Origin: Neelides folsomi
Lineage: Eukaryota > Arthropoda > Collembola > Neelipleona > Neelidae
Direction: 5' to 3'
Assembly: GCA_034687125.1 (NCBI GenBank)
Contig: JAQGBZ010000031.1
Coordinates: 186,001-250,000, forward strand
Length of the DNA stretch: 64,000 bases
Shown here: piece by piece, positions 1 to 11,118 of the stretch
Numbering within the stretch: position 1 is the first letter of the stretch
Layout: each line of letters opens with the position of its first letter
Program-made: the position numbers and the translations under genes
Notes under the pieces: model-generated
The model's input: only the letters and a program-made list of their open reading frames with translations
The model's database searches: none
Told to the model about the DNA's origin: nothing

Positions 1-1646
1 CCATGGACATGCTCCAGCAAGTGAATATGGTGCCTACAAGGGAGGAAAAAGCAAAGGACACGAGCCATACGCAACAACATATATTCCAAACGAAGAATAT
101 GGGTAAGATTTACTTAAAAGAAATTATGTACCATATTGGTACAAATTAACTTAAATCACACAAAGTGACAACAAGCGAAACTTCATGAAAACCTCAATTA
201 AATATTTTCTCATGTGGTTCTTAGCTACAATGACCACCGACCGGATCACAACGAATATAAAGGCCACAGCCATCATGGAGCAACTCATGGTTATAGTGCT
301 CCAAATTCATACGGTGGTGAACACGGTAATAAATATATTATATATTTCTTATACTTAACAATAATACAATAAGATATCTTAGATATCAAGCCCAACTCTC
401 ACTTTTCTCTCAAAAGTCATAATTTAGAATTTCTTCCTATACACTTTAATTCCATATAATTTTACAAATCATAATTTAATTAAAAATTAAGTTAATATTA
501 ATTATATAAAATTAATATAAAATTTTCTTATTTAGACGACTACGGCTATACTGAATACAATGCTCCAAAATCACATAATAGCCACGAACACGGTCACCAT
601 GAACATCATTCCCATTCTTCTCATGGACATGGACATGGACATGGGCATGGGCATGGACACAAGAAGGGGAAAGGTCACAAGGCTCAATCGTCGTATGGAG
701 CTCCTTCTTATGGCCCTCCTTCTCATTCCTATGGACCGCCGTCCCATTCATATGGAACTCCTTCACACTCCCATAGCTCGTCACATTACGGAGCTCCGCA
801 AAATTCTTACGGCCCTCCTTCAAAAGCTTATGGAAGTCCAGCAAAAGCTTATGGAGCTCCTTCACACAAATCATATGGAGCACCAAAGGCCAAAGCTCAT
901 TATTCGACCCATTCCCACAAGGGATATTCTCACGCTGAATATGTTCCCAAGATCGAGATCATGTATGGAACTCCAACACATTCCTATGGACCTCCCAAGT
1001 CATCACATCATGATGGCCATCACCACCATCATCACCATCACGGCCATAAAGGTCACGATTATGAAGTAAAAGGTTACGGAAAAGGTTTGTAAAATATTTT
1101 TTTAAATTCATTGATGCCTGGAGAACTTTTTGGTGTTTACTACAACCAACACACAAAATAAACATTGTTTATTTTACATAGTAGATTGAAGATTGATGCA
1201 TGCTTTAATTTATTGTAAATTTTGACACTTTGATAGGGGGATATAATGGTTATGGCCACGGAGGATATGGAAGTGAGTCGATGACAAAAACACACACTTT
1301 TGAATCCAATACAACAATTGATCTCATAAAATGACTAATTTAATATTACAAGTTTTATGAGTTTTCTACTTCTAAACAGGTTATGACAGAGTTGACTACG
1401 AGGCGTCTCATCAAAGTCCCAATTATGCTCCGGCTGCATATGGAGGTACTTAATAACACAAATTATAATTATTAAGTTTATTCGTTGCCGTTTAATTAAG
1501 TTTATTAGCCTAAACTTGATAAAAAATGGTGCTTATTAAGATTCTACTTTCACCTTATGACGAGAAAGAACGGGTTATTTTTCATGTTTGGGGTTTTTCT
1601 CTTTTTAGGAGCTTATGACCAAGGGACGAGCTACTATAAAAAATGA
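1..1646 (+). CDS. His/Gly/Tyr-rich secreted-type repeat protein, 5' partial
   Basis: Six in-frame exons: <1-102, 225-325, 536-1084, 1237-1272, 1380-1445 and 1609-1646 (TGA). All introns are GT-AG and the phases close, giving 296 residues in the window; start and any signal peptide lie upstream. The protein is low complexity: (HG)n runs, an eight-His block near 1020-1045, and many SYGAP / SYGPP / AYGSP units in the long third exon. Such Tyr-Gly-Pro repeats recall resilin-like and other arthropod matrix proteins, and the His blocks could bind metal ions; both are inferences from composition. It converges on the disordered protein gene at 2750-7065. A possible alternative last exon lies at 2275-2348. 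Exon structure is well supported, function is not. Confidence 0.8.
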
Positions 1647-2749
1647 AATGAAAAAAACTAGTATTTCCTCTCCCATCATTTGGGAGACATCAAAACTTAC
1701 CAAAACATCCAATTTTTTTAAACTATTTTCGTTATTAAGTTTTATATTTAATTTTAATGGATCTTGTAAATAATACGAATATTTTACATGATTTTATATG
1801 AAATACAAATAAATATTTTTTAATTAAAATAATCCTGACTTTTTACATTTATTTAAACTATTCATTTAGATATAATTTAAACCATATTTATGTAAGTACT
1901 GGTAGATAGTCAGTTAGCATGCCATAACAGTAAGTAATTACCCTTATTTTATCTATCTAAATTATAATGACATGAACTTAAATAATTATTATTATATTTA
2001 TTTATAAGGCGTAAATAAAAGGATAATAGTGAAAATAATTTTAGAATTGAAGGTTGTAGCAAAATGTGGCATTTGTGAACTTTTATTAAGGTCTCGTGTG
2101 TTCGCGTTTAAAAAATAATAATAATCTAGGAAATATATTGGTAACAGGCAAGGAGTCAACATTTGGAAAAGTATGATGACTACGATGTTTGATTATCTTC
2201 GATCGAGTGAAATCATTTATAATTTTTATTAATATTTAAAACTAATTTAAAATCCAATCATCCATTAATTAAAGCTGGAAACGGCCCTGGCTTTCCGGCA
2301 TCTGGAGGTGGAGGAAGAGGCCTCCTTGAATTTCCTTCTTCTCTTTGACCCCGCGTTCTTGGAACTATAAATGGACAATAAGGAAAATTCTCATATTCAA
2401 TTTTCCTACTTAAAGCCTCTTAATGCTTTTCAATTATTAATGTATTGATTAATAAGTAGTAATTTAATTTAACACTAATGTCATTGCATCATCAGATTAA
2501 TAAATATTAACTTTTTGCATATTTTATATACATTACATATTAGGTAACATTATGTTGCAAATAATATTCGTACATTCAAAGTTAGTAATGTTAGTTAGTT
2601 ATTGCATATTACGCTATTACATTGAACAAAAAATAGGTTATTTATGTTAGTTAAATGTTATGTTAGTTTTTATTAATGCGGAATGTTAGTTGAAGCGATT
2701 TTTATTTTGTTAAGATTTTACGCTTTATATTTTAAATAGTGTGAAAGTA
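1647..2749. other. AT-rich intergenic gap with one candidate alternative exon
   Basis: The gap lies between two convergent genes. At 2275-2348 it holds a G-rich stretch preceded by an AG acceptor. Read in the phase left by the 1380-1445 exon, this gives 24 codons of Gly/Pro-rich protein ending at a TGA. It could be an alternative 3' terminal exon of the upstream His/Gly/Tyr-rich gene. Nothing else coding is seen. Confidence 0.4.
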
Positions 2750-5700
2750 TTAGTAATAAGGATTCGAAGATTTTTTTAGGTCCGAACCGTAATATCCAAA
2801 CTCCTTCTCAATTTCAGAAATATCATCATCGAGATTTCCATGTTTCTCCGGTTCGGGTTTCTTCGGTGGCGGTTTTTTCTCCTTTTTTGCATTTGTATTC
2901 GATTCTTCTTCCTCTTCCTCCTCGTCGTCTTGTTGTCGCTGTTGAGGTTTTCTTGACTCTTCCTCTTCTTCATCATCATCGTTGTTTCCTCTTCTCGGTG
3001 GTGGTCTTTCTTCCTCTTCTTCATCGTCTTGTTCTCGTCTTTGAGGTCTTTCCTCTTCTTCTTCTTCATCTCTTGGTGGTGGTCGCTGAGGTCTTTCCTC
3101 TTCTTCTTCTTCTCTTGGCGGTGGTCGATCCTCTTCACTTTCCCTTTCCCTTGGCCTTTCTTCTTCGTGGTCGCCATGTGGAGGTCCTCTGTCGTCTTCG
3201 TTATTGTAAGGTCTCCTATCGTCGTGAGCTCTTGGATCTTCGTGAGATCTTGGATCTTCATGAGGGTTTGAATCGCCATGAGATCTTCGATCGTCATGAG
3301 ATCTTCGATCGTCATGAGATCTTGGATCTTCGTCGTGATGAGATCGATCATCATCAGAATGATGACTCGGTGAGGGTTGGGACGGATATCTTGGAGGTGG
3401 AAAATCCCGAGGATTGAATCTGGGTGGGAGTGATGGGCGAGAATATTCATCTCTTGGTGGTGCAAATTCATGTGAATTAGGATTTTCTTCACTTTCTTCG
3501 TTTGGTCTCCTTCTTGGTGGTGGTGGACGTTGATTTTGATGATAATCGTCATCAAATTGTTTTATCGTTCTTGTATAAATCGGATCAAGAAAGGGACGTC
3601 CGTGGTTTGGACCAGGATTTCTTTCTCTTTCGTTTTCTCTCGGTTCGTCTCTTCTGGGTGGTTGATGTGGACGATCTTCGGCAGGGATTGGTGGTTCACT
3701 CGGAGGGCCATGTCTCGGATATGGAGCTTCTTGAGACCTTGGATCAAAATTTTCGTCGAATTTTGAAACATCGAAATCTCTTTCAAATTCGTGTCTTCGT
3801 GGTTGAGTTGCTCTTTGACCGGGTCTGACAGGCCCAAGAACTTCATGTCCTTTGACTGATCTTCCAAAATCATCAAATTCATCAACGTGGGGAATTCCAT
3901 AAGGACTTCCTGAGGCTGGGCCAACAAATTCGTTAAATCCTCGTCCTCCCGAATCATTTGGTCTTGGTCTCTCCCTTTCTTTTTTCTCTTCTTGCTCGGG
4001 TTCTTCTTCTCTTTCTTCATCTTCTTCTTCTCGTGGTGGAGGTTTATTACTTGTAGCTTTTTCTTTCTGTCTGGGACGGAGCTCATCTTCGAATTCCGGA
4101 TCTTCAAGATGGGGATCGAAATCTCCTTCATTGTCTGGCCTTCTTATACCAGGAGTTGGTCTTGGTGGCTGCGGACTTTAAATAAATTAAAATTATATTA
4201 AATAACAATATTTTTAATTTAATGTTAATTCTTAATTAAGAGCGATTTAATTCTAATTAATTCTTAATTCTAATTAATTCTAACCTTCCATAAAAGTCAT
4301 CAGGTACATAAGCTCTTCCAGCATTTTTAAGAATTCTGGATTGATCATATTCATTTGGCTTTGGCCCAGGGCGACTTCTATGTGGAGGTTGCGGCTGCCT
4401 TCTTTCTCCATTATCGGGATGTCTTCTGTCCGGAAAAGGTCTCCTTTGTGGTGGCGGAGCTTCGAAATACTGCGGCTGAACTGGTGGAGCTGACTGAGGT
4501 GGAGGATATTGTTGGTTTATTGGAATGAACCCTCTTGGCCCATCTCCATTGTTTGTATAAGGGCGTTGTCGTTGGTGCGGATGTCTCGGGGGAACCGGAG
4601 GAGACGGGCGAGACGGCGGAGCTGGAGGGGAATAACGTGATGGAGGCGAAGAAGGTGGATTATACCTAGGAGGTGGCTGAGGATATCGCGGTTGTTGATG
4701 TTGATTTCTTTGGGGCGGTGGCGGAGGTCTGTTCGGTTGATTTGGAGAATAATTGTAAACTTGTTGTCGGAGATTCGGGTCAGTTTCGGGTGTGTCGGCA
4801 TAAGGCGGTCCGGGTTGTTGATGTGTTGTGTGTTGATTGTATCGTGGTGGCGGGGGTGGTGGTCGTGGAAGTGGGGGCGGTGGCTGGGGTGGATTTCGTG
4901 CATGACTAGGTGGCTCAGGTTGGTTTCCCTCAGCTTGCGGTTGTCCACCTGAATAGGCTGAAGAAGATTTAGAAGGAGCGTATTTAATCTTAGCTTTGGC
5001 TTCGAAACTTTCTTTTGGGCCGTTATGATTCGTTTCGAAAACTCCCCCGGATTCTTTATAAAACGGAAGATCATTTCCTCTCGAAGGATTTTTGTTATTG
5101 TAAATTGGAGGATTGTAATTCGGATTTGGCTTCCCGTCTTTTCCGTTTTTGGACCCAAAGAGCAAATTAGCTGAATTAAAATCTTCCAAATCCTCATTGT
5201 TAATTTCCTCTTCGTTTTTTAGTGCTGTAAGAATTGGACTTTGCGTGGGAGCGTAAATGTGATTATGTGGAGATGGAGCTTTATTATAATGATTAATCTG
5301 AACTGGTTCATTATTTTGTTTCTTAAATTGAGATTCTCTGTTTGATGGTTGTCGAGGTGCAGGGGGCAACGGAGGTCGAGTCGTTTCTTCATCTGAATTC
5401 GAAAATGGTCCCGGTGTTGGTTTGTTCCCCCCGATTTCATCTGCCGTCACAACTCTTCGCGTTTCATGCTTCTGAGCATCAACGTCCGAAGCCACCAATT
5501 CTTCCGAAGATTCCTCTTCTGACATTTCATCTTCTAACTTTTCATTAATAGACTTTTTAAGACTTGGCTTTTCTGTCGTGGTGGAAGTTGTCGTCGTTGA
5601 AGAATTGGATTTGTCGGAAGTTTGCAAAATTTCATCGGAGTCTGAACCTCCGCCATTTTCTTCTTCTTCGTCTTCTTCCTCTTCGTCGTCGTCTTCTTCC

Positions 5701-7065
5701 TCTGCGGCCGTATCTTTGGTGTTGGTTTTGGGTGGTGGAGTTGACGTTAAGAGTGATGTGGTGAGCAGAAGCTGATCGAATGAAGACTTCCGTGGCTTTT
5801 TCTGGTCTTCAAGTTCCTCTTCCACACTCTCTACTGAATTATCCTTTTCACTTTCTTCTCTCTTCTCCTCACTTGTGGCGTTCTCAAGACTCGATTTCAA
5901 CCTCATGCTCGTCATAGAGCTCAGACGCTCTAATATATTTAATCCTTTAATGCTCCCTGTTTCTGGCTTTTGGCTTCCAAATCCTTCCTAATAAAAAGAT
6001 ATGAAAACTTTTTTAAAACGCATTCTGAAAAATATGTGTAACACATACAATTGTATACTTGTATTTGTAATGTAAACATTTGTATGAGAAATATTTCAAA
6101 ATATACGATATTACATTTTTTGTTATTTGTTTATATTTTTGTTATTGAAAGTTAGTGTATTTAGATAAAGATTTTTAAACCTGAGTAAGAGCATTAACCG
6201 ACGTTGTCCATTTCTGAGTTTCGGTCGACGCCGGAGGAATCTCAGTCGAAGAATCATCACGAGGTCGCCGCCTTAAGCTAAGGGTCAAAGGAAGCCCGGG
6301 GGATTTCTTATATCGAAGAGTGAAATTAGGATTATGATCCGTTGAAGAAGGTGAATATTCTGGACCAGGGGCTTCATCTAATGGTTGATATATGGGATCT
6401 ATGATTCCAGAACTGCCTGTAAATGGGGAATGAAAAGAGAAACTTGTCATAAGTAGTTTGATAGATCAACATATAACATTAATTTCTATTATCAGCGCCT
6501 AATCGCTCTCACGTCTTTTGAAGATCAATCAACTGGAAAGAAAGTAAACTATAGACCTATTATTCCTATTATTCCCCCTTTCATATCTCTTTATAAAGTG
6601 ATCAAAATGAACAAGGAAGGAAGCTGTGACTCAAAGAGAAATCACTTGGAGAGAAAATTAGTTTTTTAGACTTTTACAATAACTTTGATTGTGGTGTATT
6701 TAACTTTTGGATCTAAATTACACGAAGCTCTTAATGCTCAATAATATTGGATTGGTATTACATAAAATACATAAGTAAAAACGTGTCTCTCTTTTTATCA
6801 AATTCTACTACATAGAATTTAGTTAAATTATTAAGTTGATCTGAATTGAAAATAAATGAAACTTACAATGAGATAGTATATTTATTTTTCAATAAATTCA
6901 TAGTGTGATTTTGATCAATATTCAAAAATTCAATTATGAAAGCTCTCTTTAAACGTTAAATGTGCAAAAGAGTGTGAATGTTCACTTACTTGGCTGATGA
7001 CACTGAAGACATTGAACAAGTAGTAAAATTAACAGGGCTTTAAAACAAAATATCTGAAAAGACAT
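2750..7065 (-). CDS. 1146-aa secreted acidic/proline-rich disordered protein
   Basis: Four exons on the minus strand: 7065-6990, 6416-6181, 5987-4285 and 4175-2750. Lengths 76, 236, 1703 and 1426 sum to 3441 nt, ending TAA. Exon 1 encodes a clear signal peptide (MSFQIFCFKALLILLLVQC). The mature part looks unstructured throughout: an Asp/Glu block, a poly-Pro centre (PPPPP, RYNPPSSPP) and a Glu/Arg/Pro-rich end with 6-residue repeats of the RSHDDR type. The 475-codon last exon has no in-frame ATG, so a simple ORF search misses it. No enzymatic domain is seen. A matrix, cuticle or mineral-interacting role is a guess from composition. I am confident of the gene model, not of the function. Confidence 0.8.
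3205..3345 (-). repeat. 18-bp tandem repeats inside the disordered-protein gene
   Basis: Diverged copies of an 18-bp unit (near-identical at 3277-3294 and 3295-3312, looser around them) encode serial hexapeptides of the type RSHDDR, RSHEDP and RAHDDR. They are in frame, which fits expansion by replication slippage under coding constraint. Confidence 0.8.
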
Positions 7066-9545
7066 CCAAAGTTTATTTTTACAAATGGTATTGTATTTTA
7101 CAAATATTTCATAAATATACCATAAATATTTTAAGTATTATTATATTTTATGTTATACAAAATATATCAACGTAGTATCATAACATGCTGAATACTCCAC
7201 TTATAATAAAATATATAATTATAATTGTTACAATAAAAGAGAAAGATGTAAAATAGTTATCAACCCGATTTAATAACGTTAAAAATATAAAATGTTGTAT
7301 GATACAAGAAATTTAATATCAAAGCTTGTAATTGGAAACCGTTGAAGATGGTAAGAAGGATCTACGGTATAAATGTTTAAGCTTTTGTGCTCATTACTCC
7401 AACTTTTACTTTTAATCTTATTTAAATAGATTTAAAATAATCTCACAAGTGGTAAAGATGTAGATTTGTTCCTTAAGAGCATCTTGAGTCTCTTGTGTGG
7501 CCGATCTCCTCAAGCGGCCATGAGGATGAGATGTTTCTTCTACGGCGATCGTCTTGGCTTTGTTCCTCCTCGTCAGCTCTTCCTCTTCGTTTCCACTCAA
7601 TCCGCCAATTGTTTTTCGACGTTTCAACAAGGAGGTTCGACCACCCGTTCCCTCACACCCTCCATCCAACAGAAGATGATCCATCAGCTTTCTTCTCATT
7701 CATCCCACTTTTGTTAAATTAAATGCTTTTGATCAAATCACTCTTTAAGACCTCGTTAAACACAAAAGTAAAACTGGATCCTTGAAGCGAAAAAAGATAC
7801 ATTTAATAGGAATAGCAATTTTTTAAACTCTAAGATGTCTAGCCATTTAATTCTATGAATCAAAATGCAATTGACCATTACGTCTCATTTGATAAGAATT
7901 GTCCATTTGTCCATTCGTTCTTGAACTAAAAGTCTAAAAGGATCTTTTTAATCAAAAAATGGAAAATGCTACAATGAACATTTTTAAAATTGGGGACCAT
8001 TTGATAGATAAAATGCCATTTGGCCATTTAAGATCAATTGTCATTTCCTCAGACTTTCCAGACTTTGATTAAACTTTTCATATTGTTCATAAGCGTTGAA
8101 CTTCAATCATTATTATTAAATGAATTGAAATAGAAAGTGAAAAAAGGGTTAAAAATAATTTGATTAACTCAAAGGCCCTTTCACTTTAATACATAAATAT
8201 ATTTATATTTGTTATTCGAGACTCATCTGTGAGATCAGACAAAGAGGCATTGGCAGGTGAGAGATGAGTTTTCCTTTGAACTTGCAATATCCCTTCTTTT
8301 GTCCTATTTCTCATAACCTTTGTTTCCTCTCGTGGTCCCTTCAATGGTTTCAAAGAAAAGGAGAGTAATGCAAATGTGGAGGGCTTGCGGTTGAATTTCG
8401 TTTCTCCTTAATGACGCCCTTTAACTTTGGAGAAGTCTTTCGTGAGTGGCGTAATGATCTCTTTCTCGACTTCTTTGTCCGTTGGTAATCCCAGGCTCCG
8501 CTGCGAATTTAATTCACCAACAACCGTCGCCTGTCGACTCCCCATTCACAGTTAAATTGACTAAAGCGAATCCCGTGAGATTCCCCAGTGACTTAATCAC
8601 AACTTTTATTTGCTTTGCAAAGGGAAATTTTTCTCATGTATTTATTTCTATCTACAATGTGAATAAATGCATAAGAGAAAGATGGATCCGTAAAATTTTC
8701 AATTTATTTATTATAACACAAATCTAAATATTTAGAAATCATAATTTCCACATGTGTTTTGTATGTAATCTAGATTATTGATACATGTATGGTACAGGTT
8801 ACAATGCATCTAACAGGAATTGAATGATGTCCTTAACAGGAACAAAAATAAAATTGATTCGCTTGTTCCATGAAATATGAAATTAAATTAATCTGAGTTA
8901 ACAAAACAATTTTTGCCATATGGAACTGATAACCAGTGATGATGATACATGGGATTAATATTTAGGTAATATAAGTGTAAAATTTAAAATCAACGTTGGA
9001 GATAATTTGGATTTTTTATAAATTCATTTCATTTCATGTAATATTATAAATCATAGTCATAAAATGTAATAATATATCTGTACTCTATACTCACATCTTT
9101 ATAATAAAAGCAATTTGGCACGCACGTGTATACTTTTTATAGCATTCAGGTATTCACTCACTTGGTACATGTTTTACAAGTTGAAATTTAAAGAGTGTTT
9201 TTAATTATGAATATAAGTTATGTTAAATTTCGCTTAAGTCCTAGATAATGGGATTTTCATTTTGTTCCTTCTTTTTGATCCTATGTTAGATTTTCAGGCT
9301 TGAGGATTAGTCGGTTGGAATTGCAAGAGATTTGAAATGAGATCGAGATGAATGAAATGAAAAGGAATTGATTTAGAGCGAGATGAGAATTCCTTTATAT
9401 CCTTTTTTGCTGATTCACAGAGTAAGTAGGAAATGCTCCCTGGCTTGAAATTACCAAATGGTCTCATAGTCAACTTTGTCCTCTGGCCCAATATTACATA
9501 ATACTTCATATGCAATTAATCGAGTCGAATAATGAGATCGGAGCG
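7066..9545. other. Intergenic region, one weak ORF
   Basis: This 2.5-kb stretch separates the disordered-protein gene from the glycine-rich pair. Apart from the minus-strand ORF at 7449-7699 I see no exon chain. It is AT-rich, with a more GC-balanced patch at about 8220-8600 that could be promoter sequence or a decayed element. Confidence 0.4.
7449..7699 (-). CDS. Possible first exon of an unknown Lys/Arg/Glu-rich protein
   Basis: An ORF starts at the ATG ending at 7699 and runs 83 codons to a good donor-like T|GTGAGA at about 7448; unspliced it continues to a stop at 7418. It is charged (LLKRRKTIGGL, EEEELTRRNK) and has more balanced base composition than its surroundings. An AG acceptor-like site sits just upstream, near 7710. 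I recognise no family and found no partner exon, so it may be chance. Confidence 0.25.
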
Positions 9546-9553
9546 TATAAATA
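9546..9553 (+). promoter_or_regulatory. TATA box of glycine-rich gene A
   Basis: TATAAATA lies about 116 bp before the ATG. An arthropod-like initiator (CCAGTTC, around 9576-9582) sits about 30 bp downstream, the usual TATA-to-start distance. Confidence 0.7.
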
Positions 9554-9661
9554 AGGCCCGACTTTTTCAACCACACCAGTTCAACATTGATCTTAATCTC
9601 CTAATAACAGATTAAATTCACCAGTGAACTTTTAAAATTTAAAAACAATCCAATATTCATT

Positions 9662-10158
9662 ATGGAACTCGTAAGCAAAATATTTATTATTATACAAATA
9701 CATAATTTGTTAATTAATGTTCATATTTTTTCAAATACTACTTTTTTAAACTAATAACAATAATAGTGGTTAATTAAATAATTTCATTTAAATATTAGAT
9801 AAAAATTAAAATCATTCTCTGCCTCTGCTTGGCTGCTGTTTTTATCGGAGGGAGTGAAGCCGGATACGGAAACGCTGCTGGAGGAGGATATGGAAGAACT
9901 TATTCTGGATTAGGAGGCGGTTCAGGAGGATTTGGACATGGAGGTGGCGCAGGTAAATAAACCATCCTGTATTGATTATAAAAAATAAAAACTTTAAATA
10001 CATAACCATAAAATTATAAAATATTTCAATTAATTTCAATAAAATTGCAAGGTGTTGCTGGAGGTTCATTTACAAGCACAAGTGGAAGTTACGGGGGAGC
10101 TTCGGGAGGAAGAGCCGGAGCATTGGGATATGGAGGAGGTGGAGGATATGGAGGATAA
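9662..10158 (+). CDS. Small secreted glycine-rich protein A
   Basis: Three exons, 9662-9670, 9799-9952 and 10052-10158, give 89 residues ending TAA. The first exon codes only Met-Glu-Leu. The second completes a hydrophobic signal peptide (IKIIILCLCLAAVFIGG type, cleavage after SEA) and starts the mature chain. The mature part is almost entirely Gly with Tyr, Ser and Ala (GGGYGRTYSG, GYGGGGGYGG). The composition fits small glycine-rich cuticle, silk or antimicrobial proteins of arthropods; I cannot choose between these. The gene has a TATA box and is followed in tandem by a similar three-exon gene at 10607, so the two probably arose by duplication. Confidence 0.8.
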
Positions 10159-10553
10159 GCAATAATCGAATGGTTAAATGCTCTTAAAGGCTATTAAAGG
10201 GTTAATGTTGATTTGTATAAAAATGAATGATCAAACTGTTAAATTACGTAATATTTTATACAAAACAATTAACAATTTGTTAAATAAAAAACAATCTTAA
10301 TTTTCTTACTTCCTTTAAATAATCTTTAGTTTTGATTATAATAGCGAAAGTAGGTTTATTCCTGGGATGTACGCAACTCGATTCAAATGTTAAATAAAAC
10401 ATTGTGACATAAAGCATCACAGCGTCTCTTTAATCTCCATTTAATTCATTGAGTCTATTTAGTGATTTAGTCCATTTAGTTCATGAGAACAAAGAAAAGC
10501 GTACGTTGGTGAAATAATACATGTACACAATTTGTATGCATTTAATGAGTATG
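10159..10553. other. Spacer between the two glycine-rich genes
   Basis: It contains the 3' flank of gene A, with an AATAAA-type signal near 10287, and the promoter of gene B. No ORF of note. Confidence 0.5.
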
Positions 10554-10561
10554 TATAAAAA
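10554..10561 (+). promoter_or_regulatory. TATA box of glycine-rich gene B
   Basis: TATAAAAA lies about 50 bp before the ATG at 10607, with a possible start site around 10584. The core promoter layout matches that of gene A. Confidence 0.65.
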
Positions 10562-10606
10562 GCCCAGGGCTCGTTTCAACTTTTTGCATTTTAACTTGAG
10601 TCTTTA

Positions 10607-11118
10607 ATGGGAATCATGGCGTTGACAAATGTTCGAAATATCTCCGGGCTTTTTGCTCTTATCATTTCTTTAACGTTTCTTTTCATTTCGGTGGAGGGTG
10701 GCGGGAGAAATACGGGATTTGTTGGGGGATCCTATTCCGGTTTCGGTGATTCAAGTGGAAGTGGGGCTTTTGGTGGGGCTTACAGTGGTTATGGCGGTGG
10801 TTATGGTGGATTCGGAGGATACTCTGGAGGTAATTAATTATTTTTTTAACATCAATTAAATTCATATTAAATAATTAAAAATATATAGAAGCTTTAATAA
10901 TGCATACGGTTATTTTTTTAACAAAATAAGGTGGATTTGGTGGATTTGGTGGTGGAGCAGGAAGAACTGGATCAGGTATAATTTATTGATTAATTAATTA
11001 ACCAATTAATTATTATTATTTTGTTACTAAATTGATTTAAATCTTCTTTTCCTTTTTAGTTCATTCAGTTTTAGCCGGCGGTGGAGGTGGTGGAGGAGGC
11101 GCTTACGGAAGGAAATAA
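10607..11118 (+). CDS. Small secreted glycine-rich protein B
   Basis: Exons 10607-10829, 10931-10975 and 11060-11118 give 108 residues ending TAA, with phase-1 introns. The N-terminus carries a signal peptide (hydrophobic run LFALIISLTFLFISV, cleavage before GGG). The mature part is Gly-rich with Phe, Tyr and Ser (GGSYSGFGDSSGSG) and ends GGGAYGRK. It is a tandem relative of the gene at 9662: same strand, same exon number, similar TATA spacing and composition. A structural extracellular role is likely but inferred. Confidence 0.8.

Noticed and set aside
560-1069. 169-codon Met-rich ORF on the plus strand
   Set aside because: It is the wrong frame of the third exon of the His/Gly/Tyr-rich gene; the other frame joins neighbouring exons in phase.
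2776-3555. 259-codon Lys/Met-rich ORF on the minus strand, and plus-strand Phe/Leu-rich ORFs over 2866-3828
   Set aside because: Shadows of the last exon of the disordered-protein gene; the true frame is open without an ATG from 4175 to 2750.
8482-8727. 81-codon plus-strand ORF
   Set aside because: No splice partners, no recognisable domain, and the second half is AT-rich random-looking sequence.
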